A stretch of 64,000 bases of DNA from Hippophae tibetana (GCA_037013495.1 CM072809.1:14894501-14958500), one strand, 5' to 3'; numbered from the stretch's first letter, positions 10,097-21,523 are shown. Translations and numbers: made by a program. Notes: a model not told the origin generated them from the sequence alone.

Positions 10097-11709
10097 TTCC
10101 TCCTCAAGTTAAAATATATGTTAATTATTCCTAACTTGTTAAGTAAGCTTGAAAACTTTGAAAAACTCAAAGATTTGGTAAATATATCTGCTGGTTGCTC
10201 TAATGTAGAGATATGATAAGTTTTTATCATTCCAGCTTAAATCTTTTCTCTTACTAGATGGAAATCGATCTATATGTGTTTGGTTCACTCATGAAACACC
10301 GGATTTGAAGGAATGTGAAGGGCTGCTTGATTGTCACAATATAACTTGATTGGTTGGGAGTGTTTGATACTCAAATCATCCAAAATGTATCGTAATCAGG
10401 TTACTTCGCAACATGCTGCTGCCATAGAGCGGTATTCTGCTTCTGCACTTGATCGTGACACCGTATTTTGTTTCTTAGTCTTCCAAGAAATTAGCGAGTT
10501 TCCAAAAAACATACAATATCACGTGGTTGATTATCGTGTATCTGTGCATTTTGCCCAATCTGCGTCACAGAGAGCATTTAGTTGTAATGAACTAATTGCT
10601 GAGAAAAAGAGACCTTACTGTGGTGTGTTCTTGACATATCGTAGCACTCGTTGAGCTGCTTCCAAATGTGGTTGACGTGGTTTATCCATATATTGACTGA
10701 GAATGTGCATGACATACACTAAGTCGGGCCTTGTGATGGTTAAGTATATTAATCTGCCAACAAGTCTTCGATAGGATGTGGGATTACTGATGAATTCCCC
10801 TTCGATCTTACTGAGGGATAAATTTTGTTCCATATGTGAATTGGCAGATTTGGCACCAAGATAACCCATGTCCTCCAATATTTCAAGTGCGTACTTGCGT
10901 TGTGACAGAACAATTCCCTTCTTGGAACATGAAACTTCTATGCCCAAAAAATACTTTAATTCACCGAGATCTTTAAGTTTGAATTGTCTCATGAGATGAT
11001 TCTTAGTTTCTTCAATATCTTGTACATAGTTTCCTGTTATGATTATATCATCTACATAGACAAGAAGAGCAAAGAATGAATTACCACGGATTCAGACGAA
11101 CAGTGAGTGATCATACTTGGATTGGTTGAAACCAGCTAGCTTAAGTGTTGTTGATAACTTGATGAACCATTGTTGTGAGGCTTGTTTGAGTCCATACAAA
11201 GATTTGTGTAGCTTACATACTCATGTTTCTCCCTTTCGTCCGAATCCAGGTGAAAAGGATATGTAGACATCTTCATAAAGATCACCATAGAGAAAAAACA
11301 TTGTTGACATCGAGTTGTCGAAGATGCCAATTTTGAATAGCAGTAACGGCAAGAAGAAGCCGAACAGTGACAAGTTTGGCTTGTATCATTCCACAGAGCC
11401 ATCAGGATTATACTTGATTTTGTAGACCCATTTACAACCAACTGGTTTCTTGTTTGGAGGAAGCTGTTGAAGTGTCTAAGTGCCATTAGTTTCAAGAGCA
11501 TCCAGTTCTTGTTTCATGGCAAGCCGCCATTTTGGACCGTTGAAAGCTTCAGCAAATGTGGTTGGTTTCCTGAGAATGGAAATAGAAGTGGAAAAGGCAC
11601 AATGTGTAGGTGATAATTGGTCATAGGTAAGTACATAAGATAAAGAATGAGAAGTACCTTTGTCTTTGGACGATGCTGAGTGAGACGAAGGGAAGGACCG
11701 AAAAGGCAA
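9988..11709 (-). pseudogene. copia reverse transcriptase and RNase H (broken)
   Basis: From the high end: PTTFAEAFNGPKWRLAMKQELDALETNGT, then (frameshifted) [24 protein letters not shown], then the catalytic YVDD followed by IIITGN (YVDD codons 11047-11058). Next comes a 125-residue frame (10615-10992) with [17 protein letters not shown] and [22 protein letters not shown], then RNase H remnants ending QPADIFTKSLSF (9988-10230). Several frameshifts and stops separate the frames. The active-site YVDD is intact but the polyprotein is not. The copia order is normal. Confidence 0.9.
10097..10107 (-). other. Polypurine tract of the copia element
   Basis: The minus strand reads TTGAGGAGGAA directly before the LTR start TGTTAAAG. 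This is a normal position and composition for the plus-strand priming site of an LTR retrotransposon. Confidence 0.8.
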
Positions 11710-11864
11710 GGAAGCTTCTACATGATATTTTTGAAGGTAGCTAGGAACATTGGTGGATCCACGAAGCCTATGTGTGATTGATGTTGGAAGAGTTATGTGT
11801 GGTGGAGAAGTTGATGATAATGTTTTTGGAGATGAATTTTGAGGATGAAGAATGTCTGAGTGAG

Positions 11865-13275
11865 TTATTGGAAGGATAGATGATGTATGATGAAGTGATG
11901 TATTTGGATTGGTTGATTGACGAATGTTAGGTATGCCATCATAAATAGTATTTCTGATGGAGTGAATAGAGTTGGAGTGTTGACAACGAAAGTGAGATAA
12001 GGAAATACATGTTCATGAAAGATAACATCACAAGAAACTAAAGTCTTGCTTGTTTCCAGATTGTAGACACGATAACCTTTTATCCCAGATGGATACGCAA
12101 TGAATATGCATCTATACGATCTAGGATCAAACTTAGTGAGTCGATCATGATGTGCAGACATAAAACAAAAAGAACCAAAAACACGAAGATGTTCATACCT
12201 AGGAATTTTGTGAAAAAAGACTTCAAATAGTGTTTTACCCTTCAGAACAGGTGTTGGAGTACGATTTATGAGGTATGCGGCTATAAGAATGACATCTCCT
12301 CAGAATTGTTTAGGGAGATTGGCTTGGAAGAGCAAAAAACGAGCAACATTGAGATGATTACGGTGTTTGCGTTTAACAACACCATTTTGTTGAGGGGTAG
12401 GGACACAACTGGTGTGATGAAGGATTTCTTTGGTAGAAAACAACTGGTGTGATGAAGGATTTCTTTGGTAGAAAACAACTGGGTCATAGAAAATTCTGGT
12501 ATATTGTCACTACGAAATATTTTAACTATGGATGAAAATTGTGTTTCAACAAGATTAATGAATGTGGTAAGAAATGTGTGTGTATCAGATTTAGCATGTA
12601 AGAGAAAAATTCCATGTGCATCTTGAGTAGTCATCAACAATAGTGAGGAAATAACGTGCTCCATTAAGTGCTGGAATGTGATAGCCACCCCAAATATCAA
12701 CATGAATCATTTCAAAAGGTGTTTTTGTATTGATGGAACTTAAAGGAAATGGATTACGTGTTTGCTTAGCTATTGGACAAATAGAACAATCACTAATGAA
12801 ACAAAAAAGTGTGTTGATGGAAAGAGAAATTACACGCAAACTGTTATTAGATAAATAACCAAGTCGTTGATGCCATAGATGAGAGTTGGTGGAAGTAGTA
12901 TTTGAAATGGAGAAACATCCAACCTTTTCAGAAATAGTCAGGTAGTAGAGTCTTGCTTTCTTAGTTCCCATCCCAATTGTCTTCCCTAAGCATTTGTCCT
13001 GAACAAAGCACATACTATTAGTGAAGGTGACATGGCAAAATGTAGTTTGAGTTAGTTTGGCTACTGAAACTAAGTTTAATTTGAAGGAGGGAACACACAA
13101 GACATTATGGAGTATGAAATTATTTAAGAAATGTACAGTGCCAATATGTGTGACACGGGCAAGAGAATGATCAGATAAATGCACATGCCGATTAGTGACT
13201 GGAATGCTGGAGCTCATAAGGTTTTTGGAACAGACCATGTGATCAGTTGCCCCTGTATCAAAAATACAATGAGTT
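11865..13275 (-). pseudogene. copia protease, pre-integrase and integrase (broken)
   Basis: Protease motif DTGATDHM is intact at 13236-13259. The long frame 12591-13238 continues through the zinc-binding pre-integrase region (HLWHQRLGYLS...CSICPIAKQ) into the integrase core start (MIHVDIWGGYH...FLTIVDDYSRCTW). A second frame (12281-12703) carries a 35-bp tandem duplication that shifts the frame. The integrase C-terminus lies at 11865-12161 (KFDPRSYRCIFIAYPSGIKGYRVYNLET). A full integrase cannot be translated without frame changes. Confidence 0.88.
12406..12475 (-). repeat. 35-bp tandem duplication inside the copia integrase
   Basis: The unit starting CAACTGGTGTGATGAAGG occurs at 12406-12440 and again at 12441-12475 with no visible difference, followed by a third partial start (CAACTGGG). 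Because 35 is not a multiple of three, the duplication shifts the integrase frame. The identity of the copies shows it arose long after the element inserted. Confidence 0.92.
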
Positions 13276-13499
13276 TCTGAATCGAAAATAGTTGCACATA
13301 ATGTGTTACTGAAGAAGTATTCACTTGACTTGCCATGCTACCTGATTTGGATTGATCGAAAAGTGTAAGGAGCTATTGATATTGGGCAGATGTAAGGTTG
13401 TGAGATGATATCTTTGTGTCAGATCAACTTTCCTGAAAGTCAGTATGATGAGCTTTGGAGGGAAAGTCATAACTTGTGTTCCTCTTATCTTGAATTGCT

Positions 13500-14391
13500 C
13501 ATTTCTTCCGACATATGTTGATGTCATGTCCATTTAAACCACAGAAATTACATTTGAGACGCTTTCGACAATTTTCAAAATTGTGTCCAATGAGACCACA
13601 AAAATCACATTTGAGGTGACTTCGACAATTCTCAGAATTGTATGACTATCTCTGGCAACAAGTCCAGCAGCTTCTAGCATCCTCCCTATGGTTTGTGTGG
13701 AGACAATTCTCTACTTTTCATCTTGAACAATGAGTGAATATACCTTATTTATTGTAGGTAAAAGATCCATGAGCAAGATTTGTCCATGTGCTGATGTGTA
13801 AACCGTGTTAAGCCCCATGAGAAACTTTATGGTTCGTTGCTTTTGTTGATATTCTTGTAGTTCCCTTCCGGCATTTCCTCCACAATGTGGAAGAAGACAT
13901 AGTGTATCACGAATATCACATAAGCTTTTCAATTTGGTATAGTATTCTCCAATACTTACACCTTCTTGTATGCAATTATGGATCTCTTGCTCAATGTGGA
14001 ATAGGTGCACGTTGTTGGTGTGCGAAAAGCGTTCCTTTAATTCTTCCCATAGCTCACATGCAGTATCATTGTACAAGATACTTTCTGCAATTTTGGACGA
14101 TATGGTGTTGAGGATCCATCCTTTAACAAGATTTTTGCATCGAGTTCATTATTTGATTTCTGCTTCAAAGTTTGTTGATAGCCTTTTGATTGTGTCATCA
14201 ATAAATCCTTCTTTGTTTTTGGTTATTAGAGGCATGAGCATCGCATGACTCCAAATGTTATAATTTTCTTGATTTAAGGAGAGAACTACTAGGACCATGT
14301 CTGGTTGGTCTGAGTGGTGTAGATATAATGAATGGATAGGGTCATCATACCACTTTGGTAAAGTAGGGTTGATATTGGTATTTATAGACAT
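13500..14391 (-). pseudogene. copia gag with two zinc knuckles (broken)
   Basis: The frame 14149-14391 opens with MSINTNINPT and NQENYNIWSHAM, typical of the plant copia gag N-terminus. The frame 13711-14076 holds the central gag domain (LWEELKERFS...HIEQEIHNC...GLNTVYTSAHGQIL). Between about 13505 and 13620 the minus strand encodes two CCHC zinc knuckles, CDFCGLIGHNFENC and CNFCGLNGHDINIC, both with intact spacing C-x2-C-x4-H-x4-C. Frameshifts separate the parts. The two knuckles look like a local duplication of about 57 bp. Confidence 0.85.
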
Positions 14392-14965
14392 TATTGTTGA
14401 GTAAAATAAATCAAAAGAACGGGATAATTTAAATGTGCTTTAGACAATAATAATTAATTATGAAACAAATAATGAACTGAAATATGCTTTATCTTATAGA
14501 AAATGAGTCAAGGATTACAAAACCAAAAATTTTAAATGCAGAACCGGTCGAAAAGTGGGTAAAGCGGCGTCTGGAGTGGCTAGAACGATGGTTGCAACAG
14601 TGGAGTGCTGAATCAGATAAAGACCGAATCGGACCGGATAGATGACCGAACTGGGTGAACGATGCGTCGTTTGCTTCAGAGGGGCGCGAACGATGTGTTG
14701 TTGGAGTCGTCTTCCTCAGTAGTTGGTGCATGTGACTCCGACGAGGCACGTAGAACGCCGATGAGATTAGACAAGGTGCGTGTGGGCGCGTGGAAAGGTA
14801 TTTTGGCTTGATTTTAATTACAGATTGCTCAGATTCTTCTGAATAATATGATGGGATGAAATTGAAATTATTTTGTTAATCGAAATTGATTTTGAAAAAA
14901 AAACAAAACGAGGAAAAAAGGAAAAATATTCTACGAGGTGAATTTTTTGGAAATTATTTCCTAAA
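14392..14965 (-). other. Untranslated leader of the copia element
   Basis: This sequence lies between the primer-binding site and the gag start. It is GC-richer than its surroundings, with several CG dinucleotides around 14560-14770. An 86-residue minus-strand frame at 14489-14749 resembles no family I know and sits in the leader, so I do not call it a gene. Confidence 0.6.
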
Positions 14966-14976
14966 CTCTGATACCA
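14966..14976 (-). other. Primer-binding site of the copia element
   Basis: The minus strand reads TGGTATCAGAG immediately inside the 5' LTR. This matches the 3' end of initiator tRNA-Met over 11 bases, the usual primer for plant copia elements. Confidence 0.9.
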
Positions 14977-15179
14977 TGTAAGAAATGGTTTTATTGATAA
15001 TGAATAAACGAATGTTTACAACCTATTTATACAAAGAAAGCAAAATTGTAATAATAAAAAATAAACATAATTATGGATAGACATATTCTTAGACAACATA
15101 TCATTCTCTACCAAATTATTGATGACTGTTTTCAACTAGTGTGTTGGTTATCACTAATTGTATCTCAAGTTATTTAACA
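14977..15179 (-). repeat. 5' LTR of the copia element
   Basis: The 203-bp repeat runs from TGTAAGAAATGG to ATTTAACA (plus-strand reading). It is paired with 9892-10096 and followed by the target duplication ATTAC. In the element's own orientation it is the upstream LTR, next to the primer-binding site. Confidence 0.92.
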
Positions 15180-15197
15180 ATTACAAATACCTTTAAG

Positions 15198-15407
15198 GGT
15201 CATCTTTCAATTTATAACATGTGAATTAAACATAGAATTTGAGTTCACAATATTAATAATAGTTATTTAATCTAGATGTAAAAAAAAAAAAGCTTAATTG
15301 TAGGTCTTCTTTTAATTTATAACATGTGAATTAAACTAGAATTTGAGTTCACAATATTAATAATAGTTATTTAATATAGACGTAAAAAAAAAGCTTAATT
15401 GTAAAAA
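15198..15407. repeat. 105-bp imperfect tandem duplication upstream of sHSP gene C
   Basis: The segment GGTCATCTTTCAATTTATAA...AAGCTTAATTGTA (15198-15302) is repeated from 15303 with small differences (GGTCTTCTTTTAATTTATAA). Units A and B have one copy. It lies just beyond the copia LTR. Confidence 0.8.
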
Positions 15408-16122
15408 AACAATGTGGTGAGGCTAATCGAAGTAAAGCCTTACAGTTATTTCAAAAGGTACATGTAAATCTGACATAATTTAAAATACATATATATGTAA
15501 GTATTATATATTCTTTATGTAATACCTTAAATATTATTAAGTTTTTGAATGCATTTTCATTTATTGCAATAACGTTTGATTTACTTGTGGAAGTATGAAA
15601 AATTAATTTTATAATAATTTACATAATTTGATGTAAGATAATATAAAATTTTCCTAAAGTATGATATTTTTCTACAAAAATGAAGGTAATGTTTTAAATA
15701 TTATTTCATAAATAATATAGAACCTTATATATGTTTTGGTGATGGTTGTCGACTCTAATAAAATTAATGTAAGAATATATTCGAATTTCAGTTAGATCTT
15801 CATTGAAAAAAGTTATATTATCAACTAAGATAATAATAATTATCGTTAAGTTTATATTAATATTTAAAATTATTTAATATTTAAATGTGAAAGTAGGGGC
15901 AATTTAATGTTTTTTATATGCATGTATTATTAGTTTTATATTTTTTATTATTTTAAGTAAAATTTATAGTATTTTTAATAAATTTAAGACATGCAGAGAA
16001 TAACGGGTAAGGCCCAAGCCCATAGTGGAAAGCATCCAATAGGTTCTACAAAATCCCGGAAACCTCGATCAGAACCCAAAAATATATATATATAAAAAAA
16101 AAAATTGACATTGTCGACACGT

Positions 16123-16176
16123 TTCTGGAACATATAAATCGAAAGTACTAGAATACTCTTACGCCTATTTTAAATA
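16123..16176 (+). promoter_or_regulatory. Heat-shock elements and TATA-like box of sHSP gene C
   Basis: Same bases as in gene A: TTCtgGAA at 16123-16130, the GAA...GAA half-site run at 16141-16158 and TTTAAATA at 16169-16176. The proximal promoter is complete even though a copia element sits about 0.95 kb farther upstream, so heat response may be retained. Distal elements are displaced by 5.3 kb. Confidence 0.65.
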
Positions 16177-16306
16177 CCCATCGTATCTTCCGTTCGTTAA
16201 GAAAATCGAAAGCCTTCTTCGCAGGATTACGAACCTATCAATCGCACCTCTTTAAGATTACAAATTTCTAAATTCCTTTCAATATCTCAAAATACCAGTG
16301 CAAATC

Positions 16307-16777
16307 ATGTCGCTGATTCCAAGCTTCGTCGGTGGTAAGAGGAACAACTCTTTCGACCCATTTGGAATGGACCTTTGGGATCCTTTCCATGAATCTGCAT
16401 TCCGATCTGTTTATTTCCCAGATTCTGCCCGAGAAACCTCTGTTTTTGTGAATGCTCGAATCGATTGGAAAGAAACACCAGAAGCCCATGTGTTCAAGGC
16501 CGATCTTCCTGGGCTTAAGAAAGAAGAAGTAAAGGTGGAGGTTGAAGATGACAGGGTGGTGCGGATTAGCGGAGAGAGGAATGTTGAAAAAGAGGACAAG
16601 AACGATACGTGGCATCGGGTTGAACGCAGTAGTGGAAAGTTCCAGAGGAGCTTCAAGCTTCCAGAGAATGCGAAGATGGATCAGATCAAAGCTGCGATGG
16701 AAAATGGGGTTCTTACTGTGACCGTGCCAAAAGCGGAAGTGAAAAAAGCTGATGTTAAAGCTATTGAAATTAATTAG
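16307..16777 (+). CDS. Class I cytosolic small heat-shock protein (sHSP gene C)
   Basis: The 156-residue protein matches gene A except R28H in the N-terminal arm (WDPFHES instead of WDPFRES). The codon change CGT to CAT at 16389 is a CpG transition. The alpha-crystallin domain, [23 protein letters not shown] and the C-terminal I-x-I are intact, so the chaperone role should be the same. The last codons use different synonymous bases from A from 16723 on (ACC GTG CCA, partly as in gene B), marking the end of an A/C identity tract. The ATG at 16307 is chosen for MSLIP. AATAAG at 16820-16825 stands where gene A has AATAAA. Confidence 0.96.
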   Translation: MSLIPSFVGGKRNNSFDPFGMDLWDPFHESAFRSVYFPDSARETSVFVNARIDWKETPEAHVFKADLPGLKKEEVKVEVEDDRVVRISGERNVEKEDKNDTWHRVERSSGKFQRSFKLPENAKMDQIKAAMENGVLTVTVPKAEVKKADVKAIEIN

Positions 16778-17239
16778 GAGTAATATATGTTTTCAATACT
16801 TGTCTGTTCGTATTAAGGAAATAAGGATTGTAGAGAAGGTATGAAATATGATGTTATGACTGTGTCCAATTGAAGTTTATGTTTGGTTTCAAGTTGTTTG
16901 ATCCTTAATATGTGAGTCGTTAATGTAAAAACCTTTTCAATTAATTGTTGTTAGAATTAACCTTTGTAATTAACCGGCTATCTTATTTATAATCTTTATA
17001 TATGTTAAAATATATATATATATATATTGTTTTTTTTTTAAATAAATATTTATTAAAATAGAGGTTTAATTTTTTTGTATATAAAGTTTTTTAATTTTCG
17101 AATCTTTAATCGACTTGATAAGACAGATTTGAAATATATTTTTTGCTAATTTATTTCGCCTGCGCTGTGAAACTCAATTCCTTCGCTGGAGTAAATTTCG
17201 GATAGTGGAATGAAAAAATTATTAAAAAGTACTTAATTA

Positions 17240-17740
17240 ATAATAAATATTCTGTATTAAGAAAAATAAAATTTTGAGAAAAGTAAAATATTTATATAAA
17301 AGAGAAAAATAAAATATGTAATAATAAATTTATAACTTTTTATATTAAATTAATTTGAAATTATAATAATAAATTATATTTTGTATTAAGAAAAATAAAA
17401 TTTTGAGAAAAAATAAATAATATTTATATAAAATTTAGAAAATAAAATATTTAATAATAAATTTATAATTTTTTTTATATTAGATTAGTTTGAAATAATA
17501 ATAATAGAAATAAGATTTTTTGAATTTAAATAAATAATTTAGATAATTTTTATATAAAAACTATTGATGTTTTATTAAAATAAGTACAATTTAAAGAAAA
17601 TATAAAATATAATATTTATTATTAGTATAAGTTTAAATATAATTAAATTTAAAAATATAAAATTTTATATATTTATTAAAATAAATTATATAATTTTAAA
17701 TAATATAATGGGGAATATAATTTTTATCTTTGTGTCACCG
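17240..17740 (+). repeat. Dispersed AT-rich repeat, copy 1
   Basis: Aligns by eye with 51280-51740 in the same orientation. Shared blocks include AAAAATAAAATTTTGAG, AATTTAAATAAATAATTTA, AGATAATTTTTATA-like sequence and TATATTTATTAAAATA, in the same order. Copy 1 also repeats its own first part at about 17375. No coding capacity. Possibly a non-autonomous element or a retroelement fragment; ends uncertain. Confidence 0.55.
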
Positions 17741-19027
17741 CTAAAATAATGATTTTTATTTAAAAAAATTCATGCCTCAAAAATATTGGCTTCTCCAAAA
17801 TTTTCATTTTCCCACAAAAATATTGTCTTATATGGTGTAATTATTTTTCTTGAAATGTAATCGGGCTTGATGGGCTCTTTTTTGTGCTTCTGTGCTTTCT
17901 ATTGGTTTACTACAGAAAATTGGAAACCAAATAAGAACGTACGGGTTGGTCCCAACCAGTTCTAATCCATCTGAATTTTTTATTGTATTTTTTTAGTTAA
18001 TTATATATATATATATATATTAGAAAATATTTTTAGCATTATTAAAGTTAATTAAAAAGTATTACATATTATCAAGTTATTTTAGAGCTATATATCGTGT
18101 ATTTTTAAAAATAAATTATAAGTATATATTATAATAATAAGTTGATTTCTTTGAACATATATTTAATTAAAATCAAATCTATTTATATTATTAAGATTTC
18201 ATTCAAATTTTTTTAATTTTTATTTTTTGTCTTATAAGACTTTGGATGGGTGGAGAAGAATATCTTGGTGTTATATAATAAAATAATATATATTATTAAT
18301 TCTTTCTATACAATAAATATTAACAATTAACATAATATGATAATTTATTCTTGAAAATTAGATTTAATTAAAATAATATTAATAATTTAAAACAATATTT
18401 ACCATAAGATTGTGTTAGGATCAGTTTGAATTCCTTTGATGAGAAATATTAAAAGAGAAAGGAGAATTATTTTAGTATGGCCTTTTATTTCATTTCTTAA
18501 ACTCACACCTTGAACCCCTGTTGTTGTTTTTTTTGTAACGTAGTATTATTAAAGTTTATATAATTATAACTAATGAGAAATTATATTTGTATGTTCTGGA
18601 AATATTATAATGATTTTGACATTGAGGGGGAAAAAGAGTTCCTGAAAACCCAATTGTCTTCTTAATAAGCTGTTTATTTAGATTTATTTTTAAATTTACA
18701 ATTTTTGAATTGTAACTAAAAAAATGAGAAGTCATTTAATTATCTCTACTACTCTTAAGATAAAATGAACATGACCTAGTCTCTCTTTATAATGCAACAA
18801 CATGTGTTTTCACAAAACAAACATCTCAGTAATATATGTTCGAATCTTTGTACATATATATTTCATTTATTATTAAAGAAAAAAAAAGTGATTGACTAAT
18901 AATTTGGATTTGAAATGACATAAAAATGAATGAAGGGCTATGAATCAATTATGAAATCTCATATCTAAATCAGGATACAAGATTCCCAACCAAGCAGAAT
19001 GCATCAAAATGCAACGAAGTGTCCCAG

Positions 19028-19125
19028 CTGCCTTTCGAAAAGTCCATATTCACACATTGCTCTGCCCCTCTCATGCATGCATGCATGACTTTGTGATACA
19101 ATTTTGTAAGGACTTTAAACGGCAG
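19028..19125. repeat. Imperfect foldback with about 64-nt loop
   Basis: CTGCCTTTCGAAAAGTCC (19028-19045) pairs with GGACTTTAAACGGCAG (19110-19125), whose reverse complement is CTGCCGTTTAAAGTCC. The arms of 16-18 nt contain a small bulge. The loop holds the CATG repeat. A hairpin transcript is conceivable, but no known microRNA sequence is recognised. Confidence 0.4.
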
Positions 19126-21523
19126 ATTTCCAAGTGCTTTTGGCTTCAGTGGTCTGGAATTATTCCCAAGCTAGCTTAAACATACCCTGGCCCTGGGCCT
19201 CCACAAATAGAGGGTGACACAGTCGTACATAGAGACTACTTACATAATTACATATCGAAAAGGACGTTTCCTACTCATATATATTTTTTAATATGATATT
19301 ACCAAAATATTCCATCCTTTCTTCTTAGCTTGTGTAGTATTAGATTTTATTGTATTAAATTATATTATAATTGGTATATATAAGGTTGTGTTATAAGTTG
19401 TATAATATAGTATGATAAATTTAATTATAAATATTTTAATAAAATAATTTTTTAATTTAATTTTATATTTTTGTTACATTTTAAAATAATTTTTTTAATT
19501 TAATATGAAAGAAAAAATTAAAATATATTAAGTTAAGTATTTAATATGATTTAGATCTATCATCTCTTATTGTAATAAATTTCTAATTAATTATATTATT
19601 TTTACGTTACGATATAGTTTATTTTCTTAACCAAATATACTACTCACAATAAAAAAGAGATGAGGAGTGTGGCGTGACATTTGGATCTACTATAGTCTCT
19701 GTCGAAATTCAAACTCCATGTTAATTGATACGAGGCCCCTCCAACATGTTTCTTTTCCGTTTCTAGTAGTAATGTTAAATATATCAATTTCGAGTAAAAT
19801 ATATAACACCAACTTATTTTTACGTCAAGCTTAATCCCTATGCCATTTGAAAAAAGAAGAAGATAATTTCTTAATAAGTAATGCTTACAGTCTCATACTA
19901 CCTCGTATAAAAGAGCCACAGAAAGAACAATTTTTTGCCCCTAACAAGACTTAGAAACTACAATCTAAATTAATTGTATTAATAAACCATTTCGAGTTAG
20001 GTTAAAATCAATTATTTGATGGTATGCATATTTTTCATATATCTCAATATACAAAGAATGATTATATATATTTTTATTTTTTAATTATAACTATAAATAA
20101 TAATATTTATAAAAATTTAAATTTACATACGGTTGTGTTTTAAGTATAATAATAATTTATAAATATTTTTTTAAGTAATTTACATAATTACATAATTGAG
20201 CTGACTTGGCTCCGTCCAATCTCGACAAGAGATATGGCAACTACAAATTAATTAAATAAAGTACTCCTTTCATCTCCTTGACGAAACAGAAGACTGGGGT
20301 CGACCAAGGACAAATCCATGCAGGGACAGCCTATGCCCCAGCCAAAGTGGGAACCCGATTAAAATGTTTATTTTTTAATTTTTAAAATATAATAAATAAA
20401 TAAAATTTATTTTTTTCTCCCCTTTTCCATCAAAAGTGTCTTAATACATTCACACTACACATTCAAATTTATAATTGTATTACGTAACATGTGAAAACTT
20501 TCACGAACGAGAAAGACATAAACATAATAGGCAAACACAATATAACACGACTATCAAAGCTAACTAATATATTAAGAATATGAGCATTTTTAAGTAACAT
20601 ATTTTACCATCCTATATTTTAACATATTTCCTACAAGTCTAGTAATTTTTACAAATGAATACATTATCGATATTTAATAATTTTTTTAAAATCATTACTT
20701 TAATCCTTTAATTTATGAGTTATATATTATCAGTTTTATTTACAATAAATGGCATATATTATATATAAAATGGATTTTTTATTCATTTAAATTTGATAAA
20801 ATTATTCTTGCTCAAAAAATTTAAAAAAAATGTTAATTTTACTAAAGTATGTCGAAAAATTATTTTTTACATGAAAATAGACACATTTTTAATAAATATT
20901 TTATTTTCTCTTTTATGTTTTTACAACTTAAATTATTAAATAAAGATATACTTAATATTCAAAAGATATATATTAATGAGTTGAGATGATAAATAACTTA
21001 CTTCGTTCTAAAGTGAATGGGTACAAATTTTAAACCCATTTTTTAAAACTTTATAATTTAAATTAAGTTTTTTAATTTTTTAACCATGTAAATTGTGGAA
21101 ATCTATTTTATAATATTCGTATTTTTTTTATAAATAATTTTAAATTTATTAATTTTAGACTAACAAATTTAGGAAGAAATTCTTTGTTATACGAGATAAA
21201 AATATGAAACATATTCATTCCAACAATATTTTTAAATGAAATAATTTTTAAAATAATATAAGTAAATTTAAAATTTTATATTTGAATTAATAAATATAAT
21301 ATATTTAAAATTTTATATTTTAATAAGAAAAATTAAATCTAATATATAAGGGTCCTCTATAATAGCTCATTTAAATTATACAAAAGTGAGAAAGCTAGAT
21401 CTAGATATTGATAAAATTTTCTATCAGTCTGCTATTATTTTATTTGTTATCTTTTTCCACAAGTGTTATCAAAGTTTCGTTGACTAATTATTGATTATTG
21501 TAATCTTATGTTTTTTTTCAAAA

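Larger units (their letters stand above)
9892..15179 (-). mobile_element. Complete but decayed Ty1/copia LTR retrotransposon
   Basis: The 5288-bp element lies on the minus strand. It has LTRs of 205 bp (9892-10096) and 203 bp (14977-15179), both bounded by TG...CA. It also has a polypurine tract, an initiator-tRNA-Met primer site and a 5-bp target duplication: ATTAC at 15180-15184 and ATTAT, one change, at 9887-9891. Unit A shows the empty site as AATTACAAA. Gag, protease, integrase, reverse transcriptase and RNase H all occur in canonical order but with frameshifts and stops. The LTRs differ at roughly one base in six, many as C/T or G/A changes, so the insertion is old. It is non-autonomous now. 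Confidence 0.95.
15180..16960 (+). repeat. 3' part of segmental duplication unit C (sHSP gene C)
   Basis: It resumes unit C after the copia insertion. From about 15499 the offset to unit A is a constant 12848 bases. From about 15606 to 16722 I see a single mismatch. Before and after that tract the two units differ often, including in the 3' region, where C shares features with B. A 105-bp tandem duplication at 15198-15407 is private to this unit. Confidence 0.85.
16961..21339. other. AT-rich intergenic DNA
   Basis: No gene is supported. It holds TA runs near 17012 and 18002, a dispersed repeat (17240-17740) and two GC-richer non-coding patches, 18960-19260 and 20205-20350. The first has a foldback and a CATGCATGCATGCATG run at 19073-19088, which includes RY-type CATGCA motifs. 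I could not assign either patch to an exon or a known RNA. Confidence 0.6.

Noticed and set aside
10331..10654. 107-codon plus-strand frame in the copia element
   Set aside because: It is the antisense of the RNase H region, whose minus-strand reading matches copia ([20 protein letters not shown] residues).
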